DNA of 64,000 nucleotides. It comes from Caballeronia catudaia (GTDB taxonomy: Bacteria > Pseudomonadota > Gammaproteobacteria > Burkholderiales > Burkholderiaceae). Positions 53,985 through 63,318 of this stretch are shown here, piece by piece. Numbering within the stretch: position 1 is the stretch's first letter; each line of letters opens with the position of its first letter. The position numbers and the translations under genes are program-made. Location of the stretch: positions 16,117-80,116 of the forward strand of contig NZ_FCOF02000028.1 of assembly GCF_001544755.2 (NCBI RefSeq). Reading direction: 5' to 3'. The notes under the pieces are model-generated. The model made no database searches and was not told where the DNA came from. It saw only the letters and a program-made list of their open reading frames with translations.

Positions 53985-54887
53985 ATGGCCGAAGTACGCT
54001 TGCTGGTCGATGCAAACAATCATCTGGGTGAAGGACCGCTCTGGGACGTGAAGGAGGAACGGCTGTACTGGATCGACAGCACAGCCGCGGAAATCTACAG
54101 CTGCCGCGCGGACGGTGGCGACGTGAAGCGCTATTTCGTGCCGCGTCACATCGGTTCGATGGCGTTGCGCGAGCAAGGCGGCGCGGTCGTCGCGCTCGCC
54201 AACGGCCTGCATTTCTACGACTTCGATGCGCAGACGGTGCAGTTCATCGGCGATCCAGAAAGCGACGATCCCGAAACGCGTTTCAACGACGGCAAGGTGG
54301 ATCGCCGTGGCCGTTTCGTCGCGGGCACCATGTCCTATGACTTCGACCGCTACGACGCCGATCGCGGCCAGCGCTCGACGCGCAGCGGCGGCCTTTACCG
54401 GCTCGATACGGACGGGAAGATCGCGCGTCTGGACAGCGGCATCAGCTGCTCGAACGGCCCATGCTGGAGCCCCGACAACAAGACGTTCTATTTCACCGAT
54501 ACATACAGTAAGGAGATGTACGCCTACGACTACGACATAGAAACGGGCGCCGCGACGAACAAGCGGCTGTTCGTGTCCGCGCACGACATGGCCGGCACGT
54601 TCGATGGCGCGACCGTCGATGAAGAAGGCTACATCTGGTCCGCGCTCGTGTTCGGCGGACGCATTCTGCGCTTCGCGCCCGATGGCAGGCTCGATCGCGT
54701 CGTGCCGTTTCCGGTGCGCAATCTGACGAGCGTGATGTTCGGCGGACCGAATCTCGACATCCTCTATGTGACGACGATGGGCCGCCCGATGTGGGGCATT
54801 CCGCAAAAGGAACGCGACAAGGGCGGCTTGTTCGCGGTGACGGGGCTCGGCGTGCGAGGCATTCCCGAACCGCGATTCGCGGGCTGA
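53985..54887 (+). CDS. SMP-30/gluconolactonase family lactonase
   Basis: A 300-residue six-bladed propeller lactonase. The metal-binding E16 is in the LGEGPLWD motif; further family blocks are RFNDGKVDRRGRFVAGTM (in part), CSNGPCWSPDNKTFYFTDT (in part) and the DGATVDEEGYIWSALV block. It would hydrolyse a sugar-acid lactone in the cytoplasm. GGAGG precedes the ATG. It is the last gene of the operon; its stop is 2 bp from the convergent outer-membrane-factor stop, and no terminator was identified in between. Confidence 0.9.
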   Translation: MAEVRLLVDANNHLGEGPLWDVKEERLYWIDSTAAEIYSCRADGGDVKRYFVPRHIGSMALREQGGAVVALANGLHFYDFDAQTVQFIGDPESDDPETRFNDGKVDRRGRFVAGTMSYDFDRYDADRGQRSTRSGGLYRLDTDGKIARLDSGISCSNGPCWSPDNKTFYFTDTYSKEMYAYDYDIETGAATNKRLFVSAHDMAGTFDGATVDEEGYIWSALVFGGRILRFAPDGRLDRVVPFPVRNLTSVMFGGPNLDILYVTTMGRPMWGIPQKERDKGGLFAVTGLGVRGIPEPRFAG

Positions 54888-54889
54888 TT

Positions 54890-56311
54890 TCAGCGTTGCC
54901 GCGAGGACGCGGTTTGCGTGTCTTCGCCGGCGCCGCCCAGCGATTGAAAGAGGGCGGCCGTATCGGCGAGACGGTTCGCCTGCGCGAGCGCATAGTCGAG
55001 TTGCGTCTGCAATGCCTGGCGTTGCGTATCGAGCAGATCGAAGCGGCTGACGCCGCCCGCCGTGTAGCGCGCGCTTGCCGTATCGAGATTCGCCTGCGCT
55101 TCGTTCGCGGCCACCTCGCGCGACTGCAATGCGCTCGCGTCGTTTTGCAGCGCGGTCAGGCTGTCGGCGACTTGCTGCAATGCGTCCAGCACGGTCTGCC
55201 GGTACGCCGAGAGCGCTGCATCATAGGCCGCTTCCGACGATCGTTTCTTCGCGCGCAATTCCCCGCCATGAAAGAGCGGCTGAGTCAGATTCAAGCCGAC
55301 GTTCCACACGTTCACGCTGCTCAGCATGTCGTGAATGTTTGTGCGCTGGCTCCCCGCGCCCGCTGTCAGTGAGAACTTCGGATAGAGATCGGCCGTGGCC
55401 ACGCCGACATTCGCGCTCGCCTGATGCAGCAACGCTTCCGACGCGCGGATATCGGGACGCTCGCGCGCGAGCGTCGATGGCAGCGTGAGCGGCACGCTGT
55501 CGGGCAGATGCAGCGAGTCGAGCGTGATCGCATCGAAGTCGGCTTTCGACGGCTCGGCGCCGAGCAACACCGCGAGCCGATGATCGGCCGCGTCGCGCTG
55601 CGCGATGAGCGAAGGCAAAGTCGCGCGCGTCTGCTCGACGAGCGTGCGCTGGCTGCGCACATCGAACACCGCGACGCCGCCTGCTTTCAGACGTCCTTCC
55701 ATGATGCCGAGTTGATGGGCCTGCGCATCGACGAGACGCTCGGTCAACGTGATCTGCTGCTGCAACGATGCGCGGCGGATAGCCGTCGATACGACATTGC
55801 CCGCGATCGAAAGACGCGCCGCATCGAGTTCGAATGACTGGTAATCCACTTGCGCGCGTAACGCTTCGAGCGCACGGCGGTCGCCGCCGAAGATATCGAG
55901 CGTATAGGACACGCTGACCGATGCATCGTAGAGCGTGAAAGGGCCCGGACTCGGCACGGGCACGCCGAACGCCGCGGGATCGACCTTTTGACGCGATGTC
56001 GAAAGCGATGCATCGACGGCGGGGAAGTACGTCGCGCCCGCTTGCGCCTGATAGTCTTCGCGCGCTTGCACGAGCTTCGCGCGGGCTTGTGCGAGTGTCG
56101 GGCTGTCGCTCAATGCGCGATCGACGAGATCGTTCAGCGCTTCGGAACCGAACTGCTTCCACCAGAGCGGCAAAGCATGGTCCGTTGCGGGAAACCCTTG
56201 CGTTGAGGTTTTGACATAGCTCTGCGTGTCCGGCGGCGCGGGCGCATGAAAATCAGGACCGACCGTGCAGCCGCACAACCCGAGCGCACAGAGAGAAAGA
56301 ATCGCTTTCAT
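54890..56311 (-). CDS. Outer-membrane efflux factor (NodT/OprM type lipoprotein)
   Basis: A 473-residue TolC-like outer-membrane channel of the NodT subfamily. The N-terminus has a lipoprotein signal (LSLCALGLCGC) and the typical CTVGPDFHAPAPP start of the mature part. Paired helical OEP repeats follow (ALSDSPTLAQARAKLVQAR and ERPDIRASEALLHQASANVG). The start at 56311 is chosen for the lipobox; the frame opens at 56422. It is 10 bp after the ABC permease gene and completes a tripartite exporter. Confidence 0.92.
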   Translation of the reverse strand: MKAILSLCALGLCGCTVGPDFHAPAPPDTQSYVKTSTQGFPATDHALPLWWKQFGSEALNDLVDRALSDSPTLAQARAKLVQAREDYQAQAGATYFPAVDASLSTSRQKVDPAAFGVPVPSPGPFTLYDASVSVSYTLDIFGGDRRALEALRAQVDYQSFELDAARLSIAGNVVSTAIRRASLQQQITLTERLVDAQAHQLGIMEGRLKAGGVAVFDVRSQRTLVEQTRATLPSLIAQRDAADHRLAVLLGAEPSKADFDAITLDSLHLPDSVPLTLPSTLARERPDIRASEALLHQASANVGVATADLYPKFSLTAGAGSQRTNIHDMLSSVNVWNVGLNLTQPLFHGGELRAKKRSSEAAYDAALSAYRQTVLDALQQVADSLTALQNDASALQSREVAANEAQANLDTASARYTAGGVSRFDLLDTQRQALQTQLDYALAQANRLADTAALFQSLGGAGEDTQTASSRQR

Positions 56312-56321
56312 CGACGTGTCC

Positions 56322-57482
56322 CTAATCGAGCGTGCGCCGATAGAAGCGCAGCGCAATGCCCATGACGATGATGGTGAACAGCGCCATCGGCCAGACGGAA
56401 GGCCACAGGTCCGCCCAGCCATTGCCCTTGAGCAGAATGCCGCGGATCAGGCGGTTGAAATAAGTCAGCGGCAGCAGATTGCCGATGAACTGCGCCCACG
56501 CAGGCATGCCCGCGAATGGAAACATGAATCCCGACAGAAGGATGTTCGGCAGGAAATAGAACATGGTGAGCTGCATGGCCTGAAGCTGATTCTGCGCAAG
56601 CGACGACAACGTGATGCCCACGGTCAGGTTCGCTGCGATAAAGAGCAGCGCGGCGAGATAGATCGCGAACAGATTGCCGACGAACGGCACATGGAATACG
56701 AAGCGCGTGGCCAGCAGAATGATCGACGCCTGAATGAGACCGATGAACACGTAAGGCACGATCTTGCCCGTCATCACTTCGACCGGGCGCACGGGTGTCG
56801 CCAGCAGGTTTTCCATCGTGCCGCGCTCGCGTTCGCGCGTCATCGCCAGGCCCGTCATCATGACGAGCGTCATCGTGAGGATCACACCCATCAAACCCGG
56901 CACGACGTTGTATTGCGTGATGCCTTCAGGGTTGTAGAGGTTATGGACTTGTACGTCGAAGGCAGCGGGCTTGCCGTTCAACGATGCAATCGGTCCGGAG
57001 ATGTCCTTGTTTGCGACCGACTGAATCAGCGCGGGCAGCGCGTTGCTCGCCTTGCTCACCGCGTTCGGATCGGTTGCATCTGCTTCGACAAGCAGCGCCG
57101 GCCGCTCTTTGCGTAACAGCTTGCGCGAGAAATCGGCGGGAATGTTGAGCACGAAAAGCACGCGCCCTTGCGCGAGTGCGCGGCGGCCGGCTGCGTCGTC
57201 GGGCAGCGTTTCGATGATATCGAAGTAGTCGGAATGCTTCATCGCCGCGATGAAGCTGCGCGTGAACGGACTTTGATCGCCGACGATGACGGCCGTCGGC
57301 AAATGCTTCGGGTCCGTGTTGATCGCATAGCCGAAGAGCGCGAGCTGCACGATCGGCAAGCCGACGATCATCCCGAACGTTATGCGGTCGCGCCGTAACT
57401 GCAGAAACTCCTTCATCACGATGCTCCACCAGCGCGTGACGGAGAATCGCCCGAACATTGCAAGCGGTCCGCGCGCGTTCAT
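56322..57482 (-). CDS. ABC-2 type exporter permease (YbhR/YhhJ-like)
   Basis: A 386-residue inner-membrane permease. One helix near residue 35-55 is followed by a large periplasmic domain (about 60-180), then five helices, the usual ABC-2 layout. The block MTRERERGTMENLLATPVRP is conserved in this family. The start overlaps the ATPase stop (57479-57482, ATGA). It probably acts as a homodimer with the ATPase and HlyD-type adaptor in drug or toxic-compound export. Confidence 0.9.
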   Translation of the reverse strand: MNARGPLAMFGRFSVTRWWSIVMKEFLQLRRDRITFGMIVGLPIVQLALFGYAINTDPKHLPTAVIVGDQSPFTRSFIAAMKHSDYFDIIETLPDDAAGRRALAQGRVLFVLNIPADFSRKLLRKERPALLVEADATDPNAVSKASNALPALIQSVANKDISGPIASLNGKPAAFDVQVHNLYNPEGITQYNVVPGLMGVILTMTLVMMTGLAMTRERERGTMENLLATPVRPVEVMTGKIVPYVFIGLIQASIILLATRFVFHVPFVGNLFAIYLAALLFIAANLTVGITLSSLAQNQLQAMQLTMFYFLPNILLSGFMFPFAGMPAWAQFIGNLLPLTYFNRLIRGILLKGNGWADLWPSVWPMALFTIIVMGIALRFYRRTLD

Positions 57483-58423
57483 GACGTCACCTTGAAGTTA
57501 TCGGTGGAGCGGCTCATCAAGTAGATGAACACGTCTTCGAGCCCAGTTTCAATGGGTTCCGCGCGCATTGCGCCGTCTTTGATCGCGTCGCGCACGGCCC
57601 GTTCGACCGCGGCGTGATCGCTGCCGCTCACGTGCAGCGCCGAGCCGAACACGACGGTCTGATCGATCCCGGGCGTCTTGCGCAAGCGTTCGGAAAGCGC
57701 GATCAGATGCTCGCCGTGAATGCTCCATGTCGCGAGGTTCTGCGAGGCGATCACTTCGTTCGCGGTGCCTTGCGCAAGCAGCTTCCCATAGGCGATATAC
57801 GCGAGCTTGTGGCAGCGTTCGGCTTCGTCCATGTAGTGCGTGCTGACGAGCACGGAGATGCCTTTCGCCGCAAGACGATGCAGCTCTTCCCAGAAGTCGC
57901 GCCGCGCGGTGGGATCGACGCCCGCGGTCGGTTCATCGAGCAGGAGCAGCTTCGGCTCATGCAGCATGCAGGCCGCGAGCGCGAGGCGTTGCTTCCATCC
58001 GCCCGAAAGCGAACCGGTCAGTTGATTCGCGCGGCTTTGCAGGCCGAGCGTTTCGAGTGCGCGGTCGACGGTTTCGCGGCGGTTCGTCATCTGATAGATG
58101 CGCGCGACGAAGTCGAGATTCTCGCGGATCGTCAGGTCTTCCCAGTACGAGAAGCGCTGCGTCATATAGCCGACGTTGCGCTTGATCTCTTCGCTTTCGC
58201 GCACGATGTCATAGCCGAGACACGTGCCGCTGCCCGAATCGGGCGTGAGCAGTCCGCACATCAGGCGAATGGATGTGGTCTTGCCGCTGCCATTCGGACC
58301 CAGAAAGCCGAAGATTTCACCGCGCGCAACTTGCAAGGAGACATTGTTCACAACGTGCTTGTCGCCGAACCGCTTGTTGAGATTGTGTACGTCGATGACG
58401 TAGGGCGTGTCCTGCGCATTCAT
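57479..58423 (-). CDS. ABC exporter ATPase (YbhF-like, single domain)
   Basis: A 314-residue ATPase. Walker A is in LGPNGSGKTTSIRLMCGLL (GPNGSGKTT), signature LSGGWKQRLALA, Walker B LLLLDEPTAGVDP, and the H-loop is in STHYMDEAERC. The frame extends to 58804 but the ATG at 58423 overlaps the adaptor stop and matches the family. E. coli YbhF has two ATPase domains in one chain; this protein has one. It drives the permease encoded next. Confidence 0.9.
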   Translation of the reverse strand: MNAQDTPYVIDVHNLNKRFGDKHVVNNVSLQVARGEIFGFLGPNGSGKTTSIRLMCGLLTPDSGSGTCLGYDIVRESEEIKRNVGYMTQRFSYWEDLTIRENLDFVARIYQMTNRRETVDRALETLGLQSRANQLTGSLSGGWKQRLALAACMLHEPKLLLLDEPTAGVDPTARRDFWEELHRLAAKGISVLVSTHYMDEAERCHKLAYIAYGKLLAQGTANEVIASQNLATWSIHGEHLIALSERLRKTPGIDQTVVFGSALHVSGSDHAAVERAVRDAIKDGAMRAEPIETGLEDVFIYLMSRSTDNFKVTS

Positions 58424-59376
58424 TGCAGCCTCACCGCGACAGGTTGACCGGGATGAAGCTTCGATGCATCGCTCGCTTGAGGGTGCGCCTCCACCATGAA
58501 CACGAGCTTCGCGCGGTTTTCGTTGCTGTAGATGACGGGTGGCGTATATTCCGCCTGATTGGAAACATAGGTGATCGTCGCGGGCACGTCTTCGGCGCAG
58601 CCGTCGCAATGAATCGACACCGCGCGGCCCGTCGCGAGGCTGCCCACCACGTTTTCCTGCACGAAGAAGCGCACTTTCACGTTTTGCGGCGGCAGCATCT
58701 GCACGACGGGACTGCCCGCCTGCACCCATTCTCCGACGCGAAAGAGCGTGTCGTACACGAGGCCATCCGCAGGCGCGACGACGTGCTTCTGATCGACTTT
58801 CCACTGCGCCTGCGCGACGAACGCCTGCGCGGCCGCGACCTGCGCGCGCTGCGCGGCGATCTGCTGAGGCCGGCCCGGCAGGCGCGCAATGTCGACCTGC
58901 TCGGCGAGATCGCGCACCTGTGCGGCGGCTGCATCGGCGTTGGCGCGTGAATCGTCGAGTTGTCCTTTGGCGATGCCGCCCGCGCTGAACTGCGCTTCGT
59001 CGCGGTTCAACTGCAATGCGGCCTTGCGGGCGTTCGCGCGCGCCTGCGCGAGTTGTGCGCGCACCGAAGCGACTTCCGGCGCGCGCTTTCCTGTCAGGAT
59101 GTCTTCGAGTTGCGATTGCGCCGCCGTAAGTTGACGCTGAGCCTGATCGAGCGCAGCGGCTTCATCGACGGATTCGAGCGCGAACGCGCTGGCGCCCGCT
59201 TTGACGGTTAGCCCGCGCGCAACCGTTAACGCCGTGAGCTTTCCCGACTGCGAAGAACCCAGATAAACGAACTCTCCTTCGACGTAGCCCTGGTAACTAT
59301 CGCGTTCCTGATGAGAGCAGGCCGCCAGCGTCGCGGCGATGAAAAGGCAGATTGGTACGACAGCGACGCGGGTCAT
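58420..59376 (-). CDS. HlyD-family membrane fusion protein, lipoprotein
   Basis: A 318-residue periplasmic adaptor. The N-terminal signal ends with lipobox L-A-A-C, so it is probably lipid-anchored. A biotinyl-lipoyl-like domain surrounds a long coiled-coil hairpin (about 75-190, rich in Ala, Gln, Arg, Asp). The C-terminal half has VVAPADGLVYDTLFRVGEWV and KLHPGQPVAVRL, as in YbhG/YhiI. The start at 59376 is preferred over 59424. It is the first gene of the leftward efflux operon; a palindrome at 59397-59408 lies in its promoter region. Confidence 0.9.
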   Translation of the reverse strand: MTRVAVVPICLFIAATLAACSHQERDSYQGYVEGEFVYLGSSQSGKLTALTVARGLTVKAGASAFALESVDEAAALDQAQRQLTAAQSQLEDILTGKRAPEVASVRAQLAQARANARKAALQLNRDEAQFSAGGIAKGQLDDSRANADAAAAQVRDLAEQVDIARLPGRPQQIAAQRAQVAAAQAFVAQAQWKVDQKHVVAPADGLVYDTLFRVGEWVQAGSPVVQMLPPQNVKVRFFVQENVVGSLATGRAVSIHCDGCAEDVPATITYVSNQAEYTPPVIYSNENRAKLVFMVEAHPQASDASKLHPGQPVAVRLQ

Positions 59377-59396
59377 GGAGGATTCCGGCTTCTTGG

Positions 59397-59408
59397 TTGG
59401 TCTACCAA
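59397..59408. promoter_or_regulatory. Candidate operator upstream of the efflux operon
   Basis: TTGGT-CT-ACCAA is a perfect inverted repeat 21 bp upstream of the HlyD-family start. TetR-type repressors that control exporters often bind such sites, but no regulator gene adjoins this operon in the window. Confidence 0.45.
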
Positions 59409-59624
59409 ACACTACGCGAGGCAAAACGATGGTGTCAAGCGGAGTGCAGCTCCTGCAACACGTCTAGTGAAGGATAGGAAAGCACGGCGCCGACGGCTTC
59501 TCGTCTGGAGAAAACGGAACGCCCAACCCGTGTCTGATCGGTAAATATGACAGGTTCTCAGGTGGAGCGTGCGCGAGCAGGCATTACGAGTGCTTCGCTG
59601 AGTGCGACTTGAGGCGAATACGAT

Positions 59625-59795
59625 ATGGACGATATTTTGAAAATCGCGCAGGACTGCGGCTTTGCAGTGGTGTTGGAAGGACGGATCGGCAACCAGGAAT
59701 ACAACAGCGTGAGCGGGCCGGTGCAGGCATTGGAGAGGTTCGCGGAGGCGATTCGCGACACGGTTCTGCAGACGCAGCCACGGCAGAATGAGTGA
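59625..59795 (+). CDS. Small conserved-looking cytoplasmic protein (56 aa)
   Basis: A 56-residue frame with an ATG at 59625 and GAGG about 10 bases upstream. It reads MDDILKIAQDCGFAVVLEG and then R-I-G-N-Q-E-Y-N-S-V-S-G-P, with a C-terminal helix ALERFAEAIRDTVL. The regular beta/alpha pattern and codon use look like a real gene. It resembles short ORFs seen in Burkholderia genomes and phages, though no family name is known to me. No function is proposed. Confidence 0.6.
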   Translation: MDDILKIAQDCGFAVVLEGRIGNQEYNSVSGPVQALERFAEAIRDTVLQTQPRQNE

Positions 59796-59873
59796 GCGGC
59801 GGCATTCACGAATCGTTCACGTGTCCGTGAAGAATGCTAACGTCCACACTTGATTGTTTGGATGACGAAGCAA

Positions 59874-60257
59874 TTAAATAGAGTTACCTTCGGGTGCTCC
59901 GTGAGGAATCGTCCAGCCGAAGAAGACCTGCGCTTCGACGAGTTTGCCCTCCCTAATGGTGAGGATCTCCGTATTGCGAAATGCGCTGCCATCTTTGAGG
60001 CGCAAGTCGTAGGTCACGAATACGCGATCTCCATCGGGAACGAGATGAACGAACGTGAATTCATTCGTGATATGCGCATTCGGCCAGCAACGCGAGAAGT
60101 ACGTCGCTCGATCGAGTCGATTGTCGCGCGGACTCGTGAAGTGGAAATCGTCGGCGATAAGGGCTTCGATCGCGTCGCGGTTCTTCGCGACATAGGCCTC
60201 ATAGACGCGTTTAGCGACGGATATCGAATCGAGGCGTTGGGCTCTGGCGCACATCAT
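59874..60257 (-). CDS. NTF2/SnoaL-like small protein
   Basis: A 127-residue cone-shaped NTF2-fold protein. The pattern VAKRVYEAYVAKNRDAIEALIADDFHFTSP is typical of SnoaL-like polyketide-cyclase or ketosteroid-isomerase relatives. AFRNTEILTIREGKLVEAQVFFGW forms the last strands. ATGs at 60257 and 60254 are both possible. Its role is unknown; it is divergent from the acylase gene with 199 bp between. Confidence 0.8.
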   Translation of the reverse strand: MMCARAQRLDSISVAKRVYEAYVAKNRDAIEALIADDFHFTSPRDNRLDRATYFSRCWPNAHITNEFTFVHLVPDGDRVFVTYDLRLKDGSAFRNTEILTIREGKLVEAQVFFGWTIPHGAPEGNSI

Positions 60258-60456
60258 GTATCTCCTATGCTACGGCGCGTTGTTTCCAATGATTCGACGT
60301 TCGAGCGTGTAGTGAATCGACTTCCGGCGCATCGACTAATGTTTCCAAATGTAACTCTGATTTTCGAGGCGGCCTTTGCGCGTGCTTCGCAATCCAATTA
60401 CATTGCAATATCCGCGTGACCCGAATCGACACCTATAAGAAAAAGGAGATACCCAG

Positions 60457-62880
60457 ATGAAGGGAAAGAAGAGACAACGCTTGCTCGCGCTTACGCGTGG
60501 CGCGGCGATAGTCATTCCACTCGCGACGACAACAGCTTTCGCCGATGCGCCGAACGTCGAAACCATCGCCGTTGCGGGTCTTTCGCAGCCATCGGATATC
60601 CTGATCGACCGCTGGGGCGTGCCGCACATCTTCGCGGCCAATGACAGCGACGCGTTCTTCGTACAGGGCTTCAACGCGGCGCGCGACCGTCTGTTCCAGA
60701 TCGATCTATGGCGCCGCCGCGGCCTCGGCGAGCTCTCGGAAGTTTTCGGCCCGGCGTACATGGAGCAGGACAAGGCCACGCGGCTCTTTCTCTATCGCGG
60801 CGATATGACGACCGAGTGGCAACGCTACGGACCCGATGCCAGGCCTGCGGCGACGCGCTTCGCAGCGGGCGTGAATGCGTACGTCGACTGGCTTGCCGCG
60901 CATCCGGACCGTATGCCCTATGAGTTTCGCAAGATCGGCTATTGGCCGGCGAAGTGGGGCGCCGACGATATCGTGCGCATTCGCAGCCACGGCCTCACGA
61001 GGAATTTGACCAGCGAAGTGGCGCGTGCGCGCGTGACGTGCAAGAGTTCGGTCGATGCGGACACCGTGCGCTTCGGCTTGCAGCCGCCGTGGAAAGCGCA
61101 GGTGCCCGCAGGCCTCGATCCCTGTCTACCCGACGATGTGCTCAAGGTGTTCACGCTCGCGACGCAAGGCGTGCACGTGACGAAGGAATCGATGAAGAGC
61201 GCGGATGCATCGACGACAGTCATCGCCGCCGCCGACAATCCCGAAGAAGTCACTGAAGGCAGCAACAACTGGGTCATCGCGCCATCGAAGTCGGCGACGG
61301 GTCGCGCGATCATGGCGAACGATCCGCATCGTGCGTATGCAGCGCCGAGCCTGCGGTATATCCAGCAGATCAGCACCCCGACGCTCGATATCATCGGCGG
61401 GGGCGAGCCTTCCGCGCCGGGCATTTCGATCGGACATAACGGCTCGATCGCTTACGGTCTCACGATCTTCAATATCGATCAGGAAGATCTCTATGTGTAC
61501 GAGCTGAACCCGGCGAACCCGCGGCAGTATCGCTATAAGGGCAAGTGGGAACCGATGCGCGTCGTGCGCGAGCAGATCGCCGTGCGCAATGGCTCGCCCG
61601 TCACTGCGGATCTGCTGTTCACACGACATGGTCCGGTGATCTATACGGAAGAAAGCAAGCATCGCGCATTCGCGGTGCGCACGGCGTGGCTCTCGCCGGG
61701 CATGTCGCCTTACTTCGATTCGATGCGTTACATGCGTGCGAAGAACTACGCGCAATTCAAGGCCGCGCTCGCGACGTGGGGCGCACCGACCGTCAATCAG
61801 GTCTTCGCGGACAAGGACGGCAACATCGGCTGGGTGCCGAGCGGCCTTGCGCCGATTCGCCCGAACTGGGATGGCCTCATGCCCGTGCCTGGCGATGGAC
61901 GCTATGAATGGGCGGGCTTCTGGCCGCGCGATGCAATGCCATCGGTGTATAACCCGGCGCAAGGTTACTTCACCACATCGAATGAAATGAACCTGCCCGC
62001 AGGTTATCCATATGCGGAGCGCAAGCTCGGTTTCGAATGGACCAACGGTTCGCGGCATCAACGTATCGACGAGGTATTGAAGTCGCTGCCCAAGGTGTCG
62101 ATCGAAGACTCGGAGCGCTTGCAGAACGATATCGTTTCGATTCCGGCGCGCAGGCTCGTCGCGTTGCTCGCACCGCTTTCGAGCGATGACGACGACACGC
62201 GCGCCGCACTCGCGATGCTCAAGGGCTGGGATGCGCACATGGGCGCCGATTCATCGCAGGCGGCGCTCGAAGAAGTATGGCTGTCGCGACATCTCGGACG
62301 TGCTTTCAAGGAAGCGGTATTGCCGAAGAACGCGGCGGCGTCGTTTGGCGCTCCGGACACGGCCGTGATGCTCGACACGCTCGAACATCCCGAGACGCGC
62401 TTCGGCGATGGCGCGCAAGCCAAACGCGATGCCGTGCTGCTTTCGAGCCTGCGCGATGCTTATGGCGAAATGCGGCATCTGCAAGGCGCCGATGCGAGCC
62501 AGTGGCAATGGGGCAAGCTGCAGACGAACCTGAATGCGCATCCGCTCGCCGATGTCGTCGACGTGGACATGCGCGCGAAGCTCAACGTCGGGCCGATCGG
62601 AAAAGGCGGCAGCGCATACACGCCGAATCAATCGACTTATCGCGCAAGCGATTTCCGCGAGACGAATGGTCCTTCGTTTCGCGTTGTCGTGGATGTCGGC
62701 AACTGGGACGCCTCGCGCGCGGTGAATCTGCCCGGAGAGTCGGGCGATCCGGATAACCCGCATTATCGAGATCTCGCGCAGATGTGGCTCGACGGGCAAT
62801 ACTTTCCGTTGCTGTATTCGCGCTCGGCCGTCGAAGCCGCGACGGAAAAGCGCGTGCATCTCGTGCCGGACACGCATTGA
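60457..62880 (+). CDS. Secreted penicillin-acylase-family Ntn hydrolase
   Basis: An 807-residue Ntn-hydrolase precursor. A signal peptide covers about residues 1-29 (ending AFA). The alpha chain starts DILIDRWGVPHIFA. The autocatalytic cleavage site precedes S269 in EGSNNWVIAPSKS; the new N-terminal Ser of the beta chain is the nucleophile. NDPHRAYAAPS and the TRHGPVI block complete the active-site region. The family includes penicillin, aculeacin and acyl-homoserine-lactone acylases; the sequence here does not settle which. AAGGAG precedes the ATG. It is monocistronic and periplasmic. Confidence 0.9.
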   Translation: MKGKKRQRLLALTRGAAIVIPLATTTAFADAPNVETIAVAGLSQPSDILIDRWGVPHIFAANDSDAFFVQGFNAARDRLFQIDLWRRRGLGELSEVFGPAYMEQDKATRLFLYRGDMTTEWQRYGPDARPAATRFAAGVNAYVDWLAAHPDRMPYEFRKIGYWPAKWGADDIVRIRSHGLTRNLTSEVARARVTCKSSVDADTVRFGLQPPWKAQVPAGLDPCLPDDVLKVFTLATQGVHVTKESMKSADASTTVIAAADNPEEVTEGSNNWVIAPSKSATGRAIMANDPHRAYAAPSLRYIQQISTPTLDIIGGGEPSAPGISIGHNGSIAYGLTIFNIDQEDLYVYELNPANPRQYRYKGKWEPMRVVREQIAVRNGSPVTADLLFTRHGPVIYTEESKHRAFAVRTAWLSPGMSPYFDSMRYMRAKNYAQFKAALATWGAPTVNQVFADKDGNIGWVPSGLAPIRPNWDGLMPVPGDGRYEWAGFWPRDAMPSVYNPAQGYFTTSNEMNLPAGYPYAERKLGFEWTNGSRHQRIDEVLKSLPKVSIEDSERLQNDIVSIPARRLVALLAPLSSDDDDTRAALAMLKGWDAHMGADSSQAALEEVWLSRHLGRAFKEAVLPKNAAASFGAPDTAVMLDTLEHPETRFGDGAQAKRDAVLLSSLRDAYGEMRHLQGADASQWQWGKLQTNLNAHPLADVVDVDMRAKLNVGPIGKGGSAYTPNQSTYRASDFRETNGPSFRVVVDVGNWDASRAVNLPGESGDPDNPHYRDLAQMWLDGQYFPLLYSRSAVEAATEKRVHLVPDTH

Positions 62881-63318
62881 GCATCGGTATCGCGAATAGC
62901 ATTGTTGCGGGATCGACAAGGCATCTTCAACGCAAGCGGCGATGATCTTCGCGCCGGCTTGCGTCACAATTGAATCGCGGTGGACGGGTGCTGGCTGGCG
63001 CCTTACCGGACTCCTCATCCGGTTTCGTCCTCCGCGCTTCCTTCTTCTCCCTTCTGATAGTCCCGTTCAAAGCCGATGCGATGTTATGCGCCTCTCGACG
63101 GGAAATCTTGTCTTGTCGCGGGAATAGATGCCCACGTGTCTGGGTTAACTAATCGAAGCCTCAACGCTTGAAACCCAGGTGTCGACCGGAGTTAGCGCTT
63201 TACTCCTGTCCCATGCACCGCTCGAGTGAGTCGAAGTCGCGCAAGGGCCCTGTGCGTTCGATGAGGTTCGTGGATCGCGTGCGATCCGGTCAACCTTTTC
63301 CCGTGGAGTGTGAACATC
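62881..63318. other. Intergenic region between acylase and DUF4148 genes
   Basis: No convincing gene in 438 bp. Open frames here are short and not protein-like. The promoter of the DUF4148 gene should be near the right end. A hairpin-like gccttaccgga / tcatccggtttcgtc segment lies near 63000-63030 but is imperfect. Confidence 0.4.

Noticed and set aside
52995..54806. A 603-codon minus-strand frame across the dehydrogenase and SMP-30 genes
   Set aside because: Antisense shadow; both + strand genes have intact catalytic motifs and ribosome sites.
62881..63318. Search for an insertion-sequence remnant or tRNA next to the rrn leader
   Set aside because: No transposase motif, terminal repeats or cloverleaf could be recognised.
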